DNA of 64,000 bases from Haloplasmatales bacterium 4B (GTDB taxonomy: Bacteria; Bacillota_I; Bacilli_A; Haloplasmatales; Haloplasmataceae): assembly GCA_003586005.1 (NCBI GenBank), contig NSKI01000002.1, forward strand, positions 1 through 64,000, given 5' to 3'. Positions 34,236-43,015 of this stretch are shown here, in pieces. The notes beneath the pieces were generated by a model that saw only the letters and a list, made by a program, of their open reading frames with translations, did no database searches and had not been told where the DNA came from. The translations under genes were made by a program, and so were the position numbers. The number at the start of each line of letters is the position of its first letter. Position 1 is the first letter of the stretch.

Positions 34236-34922
34236 ATGACAGATCCATTTATAAAGAAACTAATTAATAATCGTTTAATAAATGTGAAAGATTATATAAT
34301 TAATCATTATGTGGAATTAGAACTAGATGAAGTAGCAACAATGCTGCTATTACATATTTATAATTTATCAGAGCAAGGTATTCAATTTTTATCTATTAAT
34401 TCTTTAAAAGAAAAAATGTCGATTGATTTTGTTAGATGTGCTGATCTTGTATTAAAGTTAGTTAATTTAAATTTACTAGCTTTTGATATTGTAGTAGATA
34501 ATAATGGAAAAACTAAAGAAAAATTTACCTTAGAACCACTTTATCAAAAAATTGTTAAAGATTTAATGCAAGAAAATAATAAAATTATTCAAGTCAACCA
34601 TGAGAATGAAGCTAGTGAATTAGCTAATTTAATTGAAAGTGAATTTGGTAGGACTTTATCAGCTTTTGAAATCCAAATGATTACTTCATGGATTGAAAGT
34701 AATTTTGATATTCAACTTATCAAATTAGCTTTAAAAGAAGCAATTTTGTCAAGAGCTTATAATTTAAAATATGTGGACCGAATTCTTTTAACTTGGAAGC
34801 AAAATAATATTAAATCTGTAGAACAAGCCTTAGAATATACTAAAACTTTTAAGCGCTATGAAGCACCTAAAAATAATGTTGTAAATAAAAATGAAGAAGT
34901 ATATGTTTCATGGATGAAATAA
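34236..34922 (+). CDS. dnaD: DNA replication initiation protein DnaD
   Basis: DnaD remodels origin DNA and helps load the helicase at initiation and restart. The 228-residue protein has an N-terminal winged-helix domain and the C-terminal DnaD/DnaB domain (FGRTLSAFEIQMITSWIESN, then LIKLALKEAI and the ILLTWKQNNI end motif). It overlaps nth by 13 bases, as the two are adjacent in B. subtilis. TTATAATT at ~34192 may be part of its promoter. Confidence 0.92.
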   Translation: MTDPFIKKLINNRLINVKDYIINHYVELELDEVATMLLLHIYNLSEQGIQFLSINSLKEKMSIDFVRCADLVLKLVNLNLLAFDIVVDNNGKTKEKFTLEPLYQKIVKDLMQENNKIIQVNHENEASELANLIESEFGRTLSAFEIQMITSWIESNFDIQLIKLALKEAILSRAYNLKYVDRILLTWKQNNIKSVEQALEYTKTFKRYEAPKNNVVNKNEEVYVSWMK

Positions 34923-35545
34923 AGAGACGAATTATTAATGTATTTGATAAGATGTTTCCTAAAGCTTTTTGTGAATTAAATTATCGTAATCATTTTGAAC
35001 TGCTTGTTGCAGTAATATTATCAGCACAAACAACAGATAAAGCTGTTAATAAAGTTACCAAAAACTTGTTTCAGAAATTTTCAACGCCAGAAGAATTCGC
35101 TTGTGCAAGTGTAGAAGCTATTGAAAATGAAATTAAACATCTTGGGTTATATAAAAATAAAGCTAAAAATATTAAAAAAATGAGCCAAATGTTAATTAAA
35201 CAATATTATTCGAAAATTCCTGATACTATGGATTTATTAATAAAACTACCCGGAGTAGGTAGAAAAACAGCTAATGTGATGTTATCTGAAGCTTTTAGTA
35301 AAAGTGCATTTGCTGTAGATACTCACGTTGAAAGAGTTAGTAAAAGATTGCAAATAGCTGAGGAAACTGATTCACTAATAATAGTAGAAAGAAAACTAAA
35401 TGCTTATTTTCCTGAAGAATTGTGGAGTAAACTTCATCATCAAATGATTTTTTTTGGGAGATATCATTGTTTAGCTAGAAATCCTAAATGTAATATATGT
35501 GATTTAAAAAACGTTTGTAAATATTACATAGAAAATAAGATATAA
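34910..35545 (+). CDS. nth: endonuclease III (DNA glycosylase/AP lyase)
   Basis: Nth removes oxidised pyrimidines and cuts the abasic site. The helix-hairpin-helix LPGVGRKTANVML contains the catalytic Lys; the catalytic Asp is in AVDTHVERVSKRL. The C-terminal iron-sulfur cluster cysteines follow the C-x6-C-x2-C-x5-C pattern (CLARNPKCNICDLKNVC). The length of 211 residues is normal. The start overlaps dnaD. Confidence 0.96.
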   Translation: MDEIKRRIINVFDKMFPKAFCELNYRNHFELLVAVILSAQTTDKAVNKVTKNLFQKFSTPEEFACASVEAIENEIKHLGLYKNKAKNIKKMSQMLIKQYYSKIPDTMDLLIKLPGVGRKTANVMLSEAFSKSAFAVDTHVERVSKRLQIAEETDSLIIVERKLNAYFPEELWSKLHHQMIFFGRYHCLARNPKCNICDLKNVCKYYIENKI

Positions 35546-35552
35546 AAATTTG

Positions 35553-35579
35553 ATGTCATATATTAATGACATTTTTTTT
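35553..35579 (+). terminator. weak terminator between nth and folC
   Basis: ATGTCAT pairs with ATGACAT around a six-base loop and is followed by seven T residues, which end just before the folC ribosome-binding site. Confidence 0.6.
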
Positions 35580-35592
35580 AGGAGTGAAAATA

Positions 35593-36885
35593 ATGTTTGA
35601 AACAAAATCTCAATTTTTGAATTGGTTATCTACACAAAATAAGTTTTCAATCAAACTACATTTAACAAGGGTTAAAAGAGCATGTGAGCTACTAGGAGAA
35701 CCACAAAAAAAATTAAAAACAATTCATATTGCAGGAACTAATGGCAAAGGGTCTACTTGTAATTATATAAGTAGTTTACTGATATCTTCAGGTTTTAAAG
35801 TAGGTATGTATATTTCACCATATATTATTACTTTTAATGAGCGTATTCAAATTAATAAAGAATACATTAGTGATGAAGATTTAGTAAGCTGTGCTAATGA
35901 AATTATGCCCGTTATTGAACAAGTTGAACAGGAAATGAAAGATGAAATGACAGAGTTTGAAATTATAACTTTATTGTCTTTTATTTATTTTAATCACAAG
36001 GATGTTGATTATGTAATATATGAAGTTGGCCTTGGTGGTAGATATGATGCTACTAATGTTATTAAGCCAATTGTTACTGGAATTACTAATATTTCATATG
36101 ATCATATGGGAGTTTTAGGAGATACGTTAGAAAAAGTTGGATATGAAAAAGTTGGAATCGCAAAACCAAACACAACGCTCTTTACTACAGAAGAAAATGC
36201 TTCAGTATTAAATATTTTTGAAAATTATTGCGAAGAAGTAAGTTCTAAACTAGAAATTATCTCAATGGATGAAGTAAATAATTATTTGATGAGTAATCAT
36301 GGCATGAAGTTTAATTACCATAATTTAGATTTATTTATCCCAATGTTAGGACTACATCAATTAAAAAATGCCCTACTTGCGTTAAAAATTTATGAGTTTT
36401 TAATGAATGCGCGAAAGTTCACGGTTTTAGACGAATATATATATAATGGGCTGCTGAATTCAAAATGGGGTGGACGTTTAGAAATTATTCGAAAAAATCC
36501 CCTTGTTATAATCGATGGTTCACATAATATCGATGGAGTTAAAACTCTATCAAACGCTATGAAGTATTATTTAGACCAAGGTTATAAAATAAAAACGATT
36601 TTTGCAGCTTTAAGTGATAAAGAAACGGATAAAATGTTGAGTTTATTACAATCTATAAGTGTGCATTTAACCTTGACTAGTTTCAATTATTACCGTGCAA
36701 ATACAGCGGTTAATTTGTATGAACAAACAAATAAAATTAATGTAAGTTTTAATGAAAATTATTTAGAGGTTTTAACAGAGGCAATGAATAATGTCAATGA
36801 GGATGAATTATTACTTATTACAGGTTCATTATATTTTATCGCAAAAGTAATTAATTTTTTTAAGACGCTTGACAAAGATTGCTAA
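35593..36885 (+). CDS. folC: folylpolyglutamate synthase / dihydrofolate synthase
   Basis: FolC adds glutamate to dihydropteroate and/or folates, with ATP. The 430-residue Mur ligase-fold protein has HIAGTNGKGSTCNYI (P-loop), YEVGLGGRYDATN, TNISYDHMGVLGDT and VIIDGSHNIDGV in the C-terminal domain. ATG 35593 with AGGAGTG upstream was preferred to ATG 35566, which lies inside the terminator. It is followed by the SPOR-domain gene, as folC precedes the comC/spoIIB region in B. subtilis. Confidence 0.95.
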   Translation: MFETKSQFLNWLSTQNKFSIKLHLTRVKRACELLGEPQKKLKTIHIAGTNGKGSTCNYISSLLISSGFKVGMYISPYIITFNERIQINKEYISDEDLVSCANEIMPVIEQVEQEMKDEMTEFEIITLLSFIYFNHKDVDYVIYEVGLGGRYDATNVIKPIVTGITNISYDHMGVLGDTLEKVGYEKVGIAKPNTTLFTTEENASVLNIFENYCEEVSSKLEIISMDEVNNYLMSNHGMKFNYHNLDLFIPMLGLHQLKNALLALKIYEFLMNARKFTVLDEYIYNGLLNSKWGGRLEIIRKNPLVIIDGSHNIDGVKTLSNAMKYYLDQGYKIKTIFAALSDKETDKMLSLLQSISVHLTLTSFNYYRANTAVNLYEQTNKINVSFNENYLEVLTEAMNNVNEDELLLITGSLYFIAKVINFFKTLDKDC

Positions 36886-36930
36886 TATATTCTGCATTTA
36901 TGTGTTAAAAATAAGCCATGAGGTGATAGA

Positions 36931-37542
36931 ATGAAGAAATGGTTTAATTCTGATTCACGTGTTTTTTTTAACATTATATTAGCATTAATCGTGGGTATCA
37001 TTTTTGGGAATTTTTTAGGAGGTAGCATGTTAAAAAATGATGCGATTTATGCAAATGCGAATAATTATACTGATGATGTCTATCTTCTTCAATCTGGAGC
37101 ATATTACAATGAAGAAACAGCTATGAGCGCTTTAGAGGAAATGAAATTATTAGGGTTAAATGGAATTGTAGTTAGAGAGCGTAATAATTTTAATGTTTAT
37201 CATGGAATCTCTACGAAAATTAGTAGTTTTGATTCATACACAAAAATTCTTCAAGACAATGATATTAATTACTTAATTAAATCACGAAAATTATATTATA
37301 TGTTAAATGATCTTGATCCTAGTTCAAGAGAATATGAGTTTTATTATGGTAGTATCAACTATTACTTGTCATTAATCCATAATAGAAATGTAGTTATTCA
37401 AGATGAATATATTAATCAAGTGAGTGAAGTTAATTTAGAGTTATTTAATAATTTGAATTTATTAAATGAAAGTATTAATACTGATTTAGCTCTGCTATAT
37501 AAACTTTATGTTTATAAGAATTTAGTAGATATCTTATTATAA
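36931..37542 (+). CDS. SPOR-domain membrane protein, likely SpoIIB counterpart
   Basis: This 203-residue protein has one transmembrane helix near the N-terminus (FFNIILALIVGIIFGNFLGG). A SPOR-like domain follows (VYLLQSGAYYNEETAMSALE and LGLNGIVVRERNNFNVYHGI, residues ~50-100), then a ~100-residue helical tail. SPOR domains bind denuded peptidoglycan at septa. It lies between folC and radC, exactly where B. subtilis has spoIIB, a SPOR protein that guides septal peptidoglycan hydrolysis during engulfment. Sequence similarity beyond the SPOR domain is not evident, so I leave the symbol blank. Confidence 0.65.
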   Translation: MKKWFNSDSRVFFNIILALIVGIIFGNFLGGSMLKNDAIYANANNYTDDVYLLQSGAYYNEETAMSALEEMKLLGLNGIVVRERNNFNVYHGISTKISSFDSYTKILQDNDINYLIKSRKLYYMLNDLDPSSREYEFYYGSINYYLSLIHNRNVVIQDEYINQVSEVNLELFNNLNLLNESINTDLALLYKLYVYKNLVDILL

Positions 37543-37568
37543 AAACCGCAAAATTTGCGGTTTTTTTA
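37543..37568 (+). terminator. terminator after the SPOR-domain gene
   Basis: AAAACCGCAAA and GCGGTTTTTTT form a compact stem-loop with a built-in T-tract, directly after the stop codon. Confidence 0.85.
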
Positions 37569-37638
37569 AATAGAAAATAAATAAAAAAAATAATATTTAA
37601 CGTATATAAAATTATAAATAAAATATAAAGGAGCTTAT

Positions 37639-38322
37639 ATGTTTAATTATTTAATTAAAGAAATACCAAAAGATGAAAGACCTAGAGAGAAATTGGAACT
37701 AAAGGGTCCAAAGATGCTAAGTAATTATGAGTTGATTGCGATATTACTTAGAACAGGGTCTTATAAAAAATCAGCAATTATTCTAGCACAGGAAATATTA
37801 GAAAAAACCCCCAATTTATATGCATTAAGAAATATTTCACTAGATGAATTATTAAATATAAAAGGGATTGGTAAAGCGAAAGCAATTCAAATTTTAGCTG
37901 CTATTGAATTAGGGCAAAGAACAAATAACTATATTTTAGAAAGAGGAATTCAAATCAAATCACCAATTGATTGTGCTGAATATATAGCTGAGGAGGTAAG
38001 GACATTAGAACAAGAACATTTTATCGGAATATATTTAGATGTTAAAAATCGGATATTAGCTAAAAAAACATTGTTTATAGGTTCATTAAATAAAGCACTA
38101 GTCCATCCTAGAGAAGTATTTAAAGAAGCTTTTAAACATGGATGCGCATCCATTATTGTATGCCATAATCACCCTAGTGGTGACCCTACACCAAGTAATC
38201 AAGATATTTCATTAACAAGAAGGCTTATGGAAATAGGAGAACTAATGGGAATTGAAGTTTTAGATCACATTGTGATAGGAACCGATGGATATATAAGTAT
38301 GAGAGAAGAGAAGTACATATAG
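37639..38322 (+). CDS. radC: RadC family JAB1/MPN-domain protein
   Basis: A 227-residue RadC/YsxA protein with an N-terminal helix-hairpin-helix region (LLNIKGIGKAKAIQILAAIE) and a JAMM-type metal site ([14 protein letters not shown], with the upstream Glu). The family role is unclear; an early link to DNA repair is disputed. It is the intact parent of two degenerate 3'-end copies further right (39018-39188 and 40901-41123). In B. subtilis mreB follows radC; here accessory genes do. Confidence 0.93.
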   Translation: MFNYLIKEIPKDERPREKLELKGPKMLSNYELIAILLRTGSYKKSAIILAQEILEKTPNLYALRNISLDELLNIKGIGKAKAIQILAAIELGQRTNNYILERGIQIKSPIDCAEYIAEEVRTLEQEHFIGIYLDVKNRILAKKTLFIGSLNKALVHPREVFKEAFKHGCASIIVCHNHPSGDPTPSNQDISLTRRLMEIGELMGIEVLDHIVIGTDGYISMREEKYI

Positions 38323-38400
38323 AGTTACACTGTGAGAGTTAAATATGTTAATATTAGAAGAAAAAAGCGAGGAGTGATAAGGTTATTTTTAATTTGGACA

Positions 38401-38443
38401 ATTAAAAAACCATGATAAAAATAAATTATCATAGTTTTTTTAA
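38401..38443. terminator. bidirectional terminator between radC and the RidA-like gene
   Basis: AAAAAACCATGATAA pairs with TTATCATAGTTTTTT apart from one mismatch, with A/T tracts at both outer ends serving the + strand (radC side) and minus strand (RidA side). Confidence 0.75.
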
Positions 38444-38451
38444 CTCAGAGA

Positions 38452-38817
38452 CTAGCCTTTAAAAGCTATGGCATCAAGTTGAAATTGAAGCCCATCTTGT
38501 CCACCACGGTGAGCGAATTCTGTTTGAATCGATTTTCGTGCTGGATACTTACCTTTAAACCTTTCTTTGATTATCTTTTCCATTATTGGTATATTCCAAA
38601 CATCTCTAAACAAGCAATCAATCTTTACGACTGATTCTAAAGTTAAACTGATTGATTTTAGTCTCTCATTCAAATGATCAAATGCACCATTAATTTGATT
38701 TTCAATGGACTGACCAATGTTGCCTACACAGTAACTTATGAAAACAAAATTGCCTGCCTCAACAATTCCAGAATGTCCCCATTCCTCATTTACGTCATTT
38801 CTTACAATTTCTCTCAT
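38452..38817 (-). CDS. RidA-family (YjgF/YER057c) protein
   Basis: The 121-residue protein matches the RidA/Rid family. A trimeric chorismate-mutase-like fold is suggested by the spacing of GNFVFISYCVGNIGQSIENQ, LTLESVVKIDCLFRDV and PARKSIQTEFAH, the last holding the conserved Arg of the enamine deaminase site. Authentic RidA removes reactive enamines made by PLP enzymes; several Rid subfamilies lack that activity, and this one looks divergent, so no symbol is given. It stands alone on the minus strand between the radC gene and the first radC remnant. RBS AGGAGGATAATT. Confidence 0.8.
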   Translation of the reverse strand: MREIVRNDVNEEWGHSGIVEAGNFVFISYCVGNIGQSIENQINGAFDHLNERLKSISLTLESVVKIDCLFRDVWNIPIMEKIIKERFKGKYPARKSIQTEFAHRGGQDGLQFQLDAIAFKG

Positions 38818-39017
38818 GTAATTATCCTCCTACTATATTCTTATTACATAATATCCTATAAATAAATCACAATAATTATATCATAAGAAACTCCTATCTT
38901 ATATAGAATCTTAATTGAAAGTTACTTTTTTATTGTTATATATAATAATCTTTAAATTCAATCATAAAGATTAAAGTCAGAGGAAGATGGTACATGCTTT
39001 AAGTACTTGGAAATAAT

Positions 39018-39188
39018 GCATTAATCATTGTTTGTCATAACCATTCAAGTGGCGACCCTACACCAAGTAATCAAGATATTTTAAGAAGGCTTATGGAAAT
39101 AGAAGAACTAATGGGAATTGAAGTTTGAGATTACATTGTGATAGGAACCGATGGATATATAAGTATGAGAGAAGAGAAGTGTATATAG
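39018..39188 (+). pseudogene. radC 3'-end remnant, copy 2
   Basis: The frame reads [20 protein letters not shown], then [16 protein letters not shown], a TGA stop, then DYIVIGTDGYISMREEKCI. It matches the last ~55 codons of radC (38322 end) at the base level. It has a six-base deletion (SL-T region), a Pro-to-Ser change in the JAMM motif and an in-frame TGA. There is no start codon. The bases before it (38840-39017) show nothing I can identify. Confidence 0.85.
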
Positions 39189-39224
39189 CTTCTCTTTTAT
39201 AATTTATTACAAATAATTCAATAT

Positions 39225-39231
39225 TTCGACA
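39225..39231 (-). promoter_or_regulatory. Spo0A box before the InlB-repeat gene
   Basis: TTCGACA on the + strand (TGTCGAA on the other) is a perfect Spo0A box core in an AT-rich setting, 66 bases before the start codon at 39297. Single copy; orientation and role uncertain. Confidence 0.35.
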
Positions 39232-39296
39232 AAATTTGTGTGCTTTTTTTTTGAAAAAATGATAGAATTTAGAAAATAAGGGAAGGGGATTTTATT

Positions 39297-40490
39297 ATGA
39301 AGAGAAAAATCATTTTATTATTTTTTACTTTTTGTTTATGTATTATTTCAATTAATTTCAATGTGCAAGCAGAAGAAATTAAAGATAATAATAACGATGA
39401 AATTATTGTCTTTGAATCTGTTTCCTATTATGAAATGACTTATGAAAATGGTACACTTAAAGAACAAAGAAAACTAAATAAAAAGGATTATGAAGCTAAA
39501 GTTAAAAAAGAAAAAGCAAAAAGAAATAAGGCAGAGAAAGAAAAAACAAATCCATTATACAATCAGTTTTAATAGTAATGGTGGTACTCCTGTATCGTCA
39601 ATAGTGGAATTACCTGGGCTACAGCAACAAAGCCAACCGACCCAACTAAAACAAATTACGTTTTCGGAGGATGGTATAGTGATAGTTCTTTAACTCAACC
39701 ATATACATTTACAACAATGCCTTCATATAGCATAACATTATATGCTAAATGGCTCGAAAAAGATTTAATTGTTAATGGTACTGGGGGACCAATAGATGTA
39801 AATTGTAATAGTGAATATTATGATTTTTGCCAAGGATCAGTTATTACAACGAGGAGTATAACTAAATTAGTTACAACCGTTTCACTCAATCCAAATTCTA
39901 GAACAGGTTTACATGTAAAGAATGAATTAACGTGGACTGAACCACCCACTTATTCAGTTAAGGATTTTAGCGGAATTGGATATCATCCAGTTTATGTTGA
40001 TTCAAATAGAGAAACAATTGAAGCAGAAATAAGGGTCTATTACCATGACTATGAAGGTATTTATGATATTAGTTATGATAATTACTATTATAGTAATCAA
40101 GATCACAAATATATGTTTGAAATAGATCCTAATGGAGCTATAATATGGAATATTGAAAAAGTATATATAAACGGATTCATAAATGGTCATCCATCAGGTC
40201 CAGCTATATTTAAAGATGGCGAAGCAGTAATGCCATTTTATATTGATACAGTTGTGTACACTTTAGAAAATGATTTTGATTTATTAGGTGATTATGCATC
40301 ATATAATAATTTGAATAAACTTCCTTTTTGGGGAGATTATAGACATACGTATCCTGATGTTAATTTTTCTTTTGATGGTTTAACATTAAGAGCATATTAT
40401 GATAAAATACAAGTATTTCTAGGAGTAAAAATAACACCTACTATTTCTGCTGATAGCTCAAGGAAGAATGATATTGAAATTTATTTTTAA
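39297..40490 (+). pseudogene. secreted InlB B-repeat protein split by two compensating frameshifts
   Basis: A signal peptide (MKRKIILLFFTFCLCIISIN, cleavage near VQA-EE) and a Lys/Glu-rich linker run in one frame to a stop at 39572. One InlB B-repeat (Listeria-Bacteroides type) continues first in the +1 frame (YTISFNSNGGTPVSSIVELP). From 39618 it returns to the original frame (KTNYVFGGWYSDSSL, then MPSYSITLYAKW). The remaining ~245 residues are an unrecognised extracellular domain. The likely slip points are an A6 run near 39542 and GGG at 39616; removing one A and adding one G restores a single ~398-residue protein. Either the gene is broken or the sequence has two homopolymer errors. RBS GGGAAGGGG. 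Confidence 0.7.
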
Positions 40491-40502
40491 GGAGAGTTTA
40501 TT

Positions 40503-40733
40503 ATGGTAAAGTTTTATAAAATATTTTCTATAACGCAATTTATATTAATATTAATGTCATTATTTGGATTAATTTCAATCATTATACCTGGACCTATAGA
40601 ACAATCCGCAGGTTCGGATATTGAATATTTTTTTGTATATGTTAAAATCTTAAAATTAGGATTATCATCAATTATTCTTATTTTATTATGTATTTTTATA
40701 GAATTAAAAATCAAAAATCTTACAAATAAATAG
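40503..40733 (+). CDS. small two-helix membrane protein
   Basis: This 76-residue protein has two transmembrane segments (residues ~8-30 and ~48-68) joined by a short acidic loop. It starts 12 bases after the InlB-repeat gene with AAGGAGAG as ribosome-binding site, so the two were presumably cotranscribed. No family recognised. A terminator follows at 40771. Confidence 0.5.
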   Translation: MVKFYKIFSITQFILILMSLFGLISIIIPGPIEQSAGSDIEYFFVYVKILKLGLSSIILILLCIFIELKIKNLTNK

Positions 40734-40770
40734 ATAATTATATAAAAATTAAAATAAAACATACTACAGG

Positions 40771-40798
40771 AGTCATATTTTATGACTCATTTTTTATT
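40771..40798 (+). terminator. terminator after the two-helix membrane protein
   Basis: GAGTCAT pairs with ATGACTC around a short T-rich loop, followed by ATTTTTTATT. Confidence 0.75.
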
Positions 40799-40900
40799 AT
40801 CGCTATAAACCGCAATCAAGAAATATAATATTATTTTCTTAACACACAAAAATCTTATACTTTTATATATTAAGATTATCCCTATAGGTATTGTCATCAT

Positions 40901-41123
40901 AGTCCATCCTAGAGAAGTATTTAAAGAAGCTTTAAAACATGGAGGTGCATTCATTATTGTATGCCATAATCATCCTAGTGGCGACCCTACACCAAGTAAT
41001 CAAGATATTTCACTAACAAGAAGGCTTATGGAAATAGGAGAACTAATGGGAATTGAAGTTTTAGGTCACTTAGTCACAGAAAGTGATTGATATATAAGTA
41101 CGAGAGAAGAGAAGTATATATGA
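40901..41123 (+). pseudogene. radC 3'-end remnant, copy 3
   Basis: The frame reads [20 protein letters not shown] then [20 protein letters not shown] and [13 protein letters not shown] before an in-frame TGA, then YISTREEKYI and stop. It corresponds to radC from codon ~154 to its end and starts abruptly at AGTCCATCC with no start codon. Identity to the parent at the base level is high, so the duplication is recent. 41124-41405 holds only AT-rich sequence and a strong ribosome-binding site at 41145 before an 11-codon reading frame, which I do not call a gene. Confidence 0.88.
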
Positions 41124-41405
41124 TTCAAATTTATTTTAATTAAAAGGAGAATAATAATGTTTTATTATTTTTTTGGACCATATTTCACTTGACAATAATT
41201 GGACATTCCTAATAAAAATAATAGATTTCTACAATACATAAATGATAAACTTAATATGTAGTGGAGATTTCATGATATTTAGATATTTCTATAGTGCTAT
41301 ATGTTATGAATCTTTAGCGTTAATAGATATTTGAATTGAGTAATACATTAATTCTTTTAGTGGTAAATTAATATATAAATTAACAAATTTATAGAGGGGG
41401 TTTAT

Positions 41406-41954
41406 ATGATTTGCAAGAAAGGTAGAATTTTAATTAGATATATGAATGATGAAATAAATGATTTTCTTCTTATGTATAAATGGTTAAATAATCAAGAAAT
41501 ACTTAAATATTATGAAGGACGAGATAAACTTTTTACAATGGACAAAATAATTGATAAATATAAAAATAGAACAAATGGATGTGACATTGTTAAATCTTGC
41601 ATATTTGAATATAATCATTTACCTATTGGCTATATTCAATATTATCCAATAGATGAAAAAGAATATAATGAATATGGTTATAAAGACGAAGGTATAATTT
41701 ATGGAATTGATTTGTTTATTGGAAATACAAATTATCAAAATAAAGGACTAGGAGCGCAAGTTATTAATTGTTTAATTCAATATATTAGATTAAATATAAA
41801 GCCAAATAAAATTGTTATTGACCCCCGTGTCGAGAATAAAAGAGCTATCCGCTGTTATGAAAAATGTGGTTTTGAATTTAAAAAGATAATACCAAAACAT
41901 GAACTTCATGAAGGACTATATCATGATACTTATTTAATGGAATTTATAATTTGA
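41406..41954 (+). CDS. aminoglycoside 6'-N-acetyltransferase-like GNAT protein
   Basis: This 182-residue acetyl-CoA-dependent acetyltransferase resembles the AAC(6')-Ie domain of staphylococcal AacA-AphD along its length. Shared blocks are MYKWLNNQEILKYYEGRDK, PIGYIQYYPID, EGIIYGIDLFIG, NYQNKGLGAQ (acetyl-CoA loop), IVIDPRVENKRAIRCYEKCG and PKHELHEGLYHDTYLMEF. The likely reaction is acetylation of the 6'-amino group of aminoglycosides, but a native non-drug substrate is equally possible. It has its own ribosome-binding site (GAGGGGG) and follows a radC remnant, suggesting acquisition. Confidence 0.75.
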   Translation: MICKKGRILIRYMNDEINDFLLMYKWLNNQEILKYYEGRDKLFTMDKIIDKYKNRTNGCDIVKSCIFEYNHLPIGYIQYYPIDEKEYNEYGYKDEGIIYGIDLFIGNTNYQNKGLGAQVINCLIQYIRLNIKPNKIVIDPRVENKRAIRCYEKCGFEFKKIIPKHELHEGLYHDTYLMEFII

Positions 41955-42060
41955 GAGAAGTTTAAATTTACTTCTCTTTCTTTTTGTAAATATCCATTTT
42001 CTTTGATAATGAATGAATTGATTTTTTTTTGAATATAAATATGTATAAGGAGGTGGAATT

Positions 42061-42915
42061 ATGGTTAATCAATTATATTTGTTGCTTATTTTACCTGTCT
42101 GTTTTATTGTCTATAGTATATATACCTTGAAAAATAACGATATTACTGATGAATTAATGATCTTTATTAGAAGAATATACTATTCTTTATGTGTATTACT
42201 TATTGTATTAATTATAATTTCCATTGAACCTAGTTATGATATTTCAACAAATCCACTAGGAATTCCTAGTACATATTGGCTAATTTTATTAACCTTTATC
42301 GTAGGAATATTAATTGCTATTATTTTTGATTTTCTGATAATTTCAGCATCAGGTATAAAAGAAATTTCTTTTGGGTGGGCTAAAGTTACAAAAGCAGAAA
42401 TCAAAAGTAATATAAAGGAACAAGTTAATAATATAAACTATATAACACAATTAATAGATGCTGAGTATGAAGTGATTCAAAGTATAGAAGAATATTTAAT
42501 TAGTCAAAAAATAGTTGAAAAAGTCTCTGAAATATTTGATGATTTTCCATATGAAGATGAATTAGTTGCCTTTATTGATTATTTTTATCAACATTGTGAA
42601 AAAATAAAAAGAGTTAAATATATACATATAAATGAACAATATAAACATGATATAAAAAAGGAATATAAATTTTCTCAGTCAACAATAAAGATAATTGAAA
42701 AAAGTATAAAGCTAAATAAATCGTCATTAATTAAAGAAAAGAATTATAATTTGTTTTTTCCATATAAATTGTTTTCTAATGAAATGATATTAATTATTGT
42801 TCAATCAAATGAAGTAATTTATGAAATAGAACAAAGGTTTATTTTGAATTTATTAAAAATATTTGAAAATTACTTAGTAAATTATTTTAATGACTATTTA
42901 ATTAGCAAAAATTAA
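42061..42915 (+). CDS. three-helix membrane protein with large cytosolic domain, unknown function
   Basis: The 284-residue protein has three hydrophobic segments (about residues 4-22, 40-58 and 72-96). A ~185-residue soluble part follows, rich in Ile, Glu, Lys and Tyr and predicted largely helical. No motif is recognised. It has an AAGGAGGTGG ribosome-binding site. Its neighbours are the acetyltransferase and a 50-residue basic protein, both accessory, so it is probably part of the same acquired segment. Confidence 0.5.
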   Translation: MVNQLYLLLILPVCFIVYSIYTLKNNDITDELMIFIRRIYYSLCVLLIVLIIISIEPSYDISTNPLGIPSTYWLILLTFIVGILIAIIFDFLIISASGIKEISFGWAKVTKAEIKSNIKEQVNNINYITQLIDAEYEVIQSIEEYLISQKIVEKVSEIFDDFPYEDELVAFIDYFYQHCEKIKRVKYIHINEQYKHDIKKEYKFSQSTIKIIEKSIKLNKSSLIKEKNYNLFFPYKLFSNEMILIIVQSNEVIYEIEQRFILNLLKIFENYLVNYFNDYLISKN

Positions 42916-43015
42916 CTAATTTTGTACAAATTTTGAAAAATTAGAAAAATATGTATAAACAATTTAAAAAAGCAACATAATGTATATTAGTATGTTAATA
43001 AAGGTGAACAATTAT

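Noticed and set aside
38998-41123. Functional extra radC paralogues
   Set aside because: Both copies lack a start and the N-terminal half and carry in-frame stops, so they are remnants.
41160-41195. 11-codon peptide with strong ribosome-binding site (MFYYFFGPYFT)
   Set aside because: Too short to support as a gene; more likely the start of something decayed after the radC remnant.
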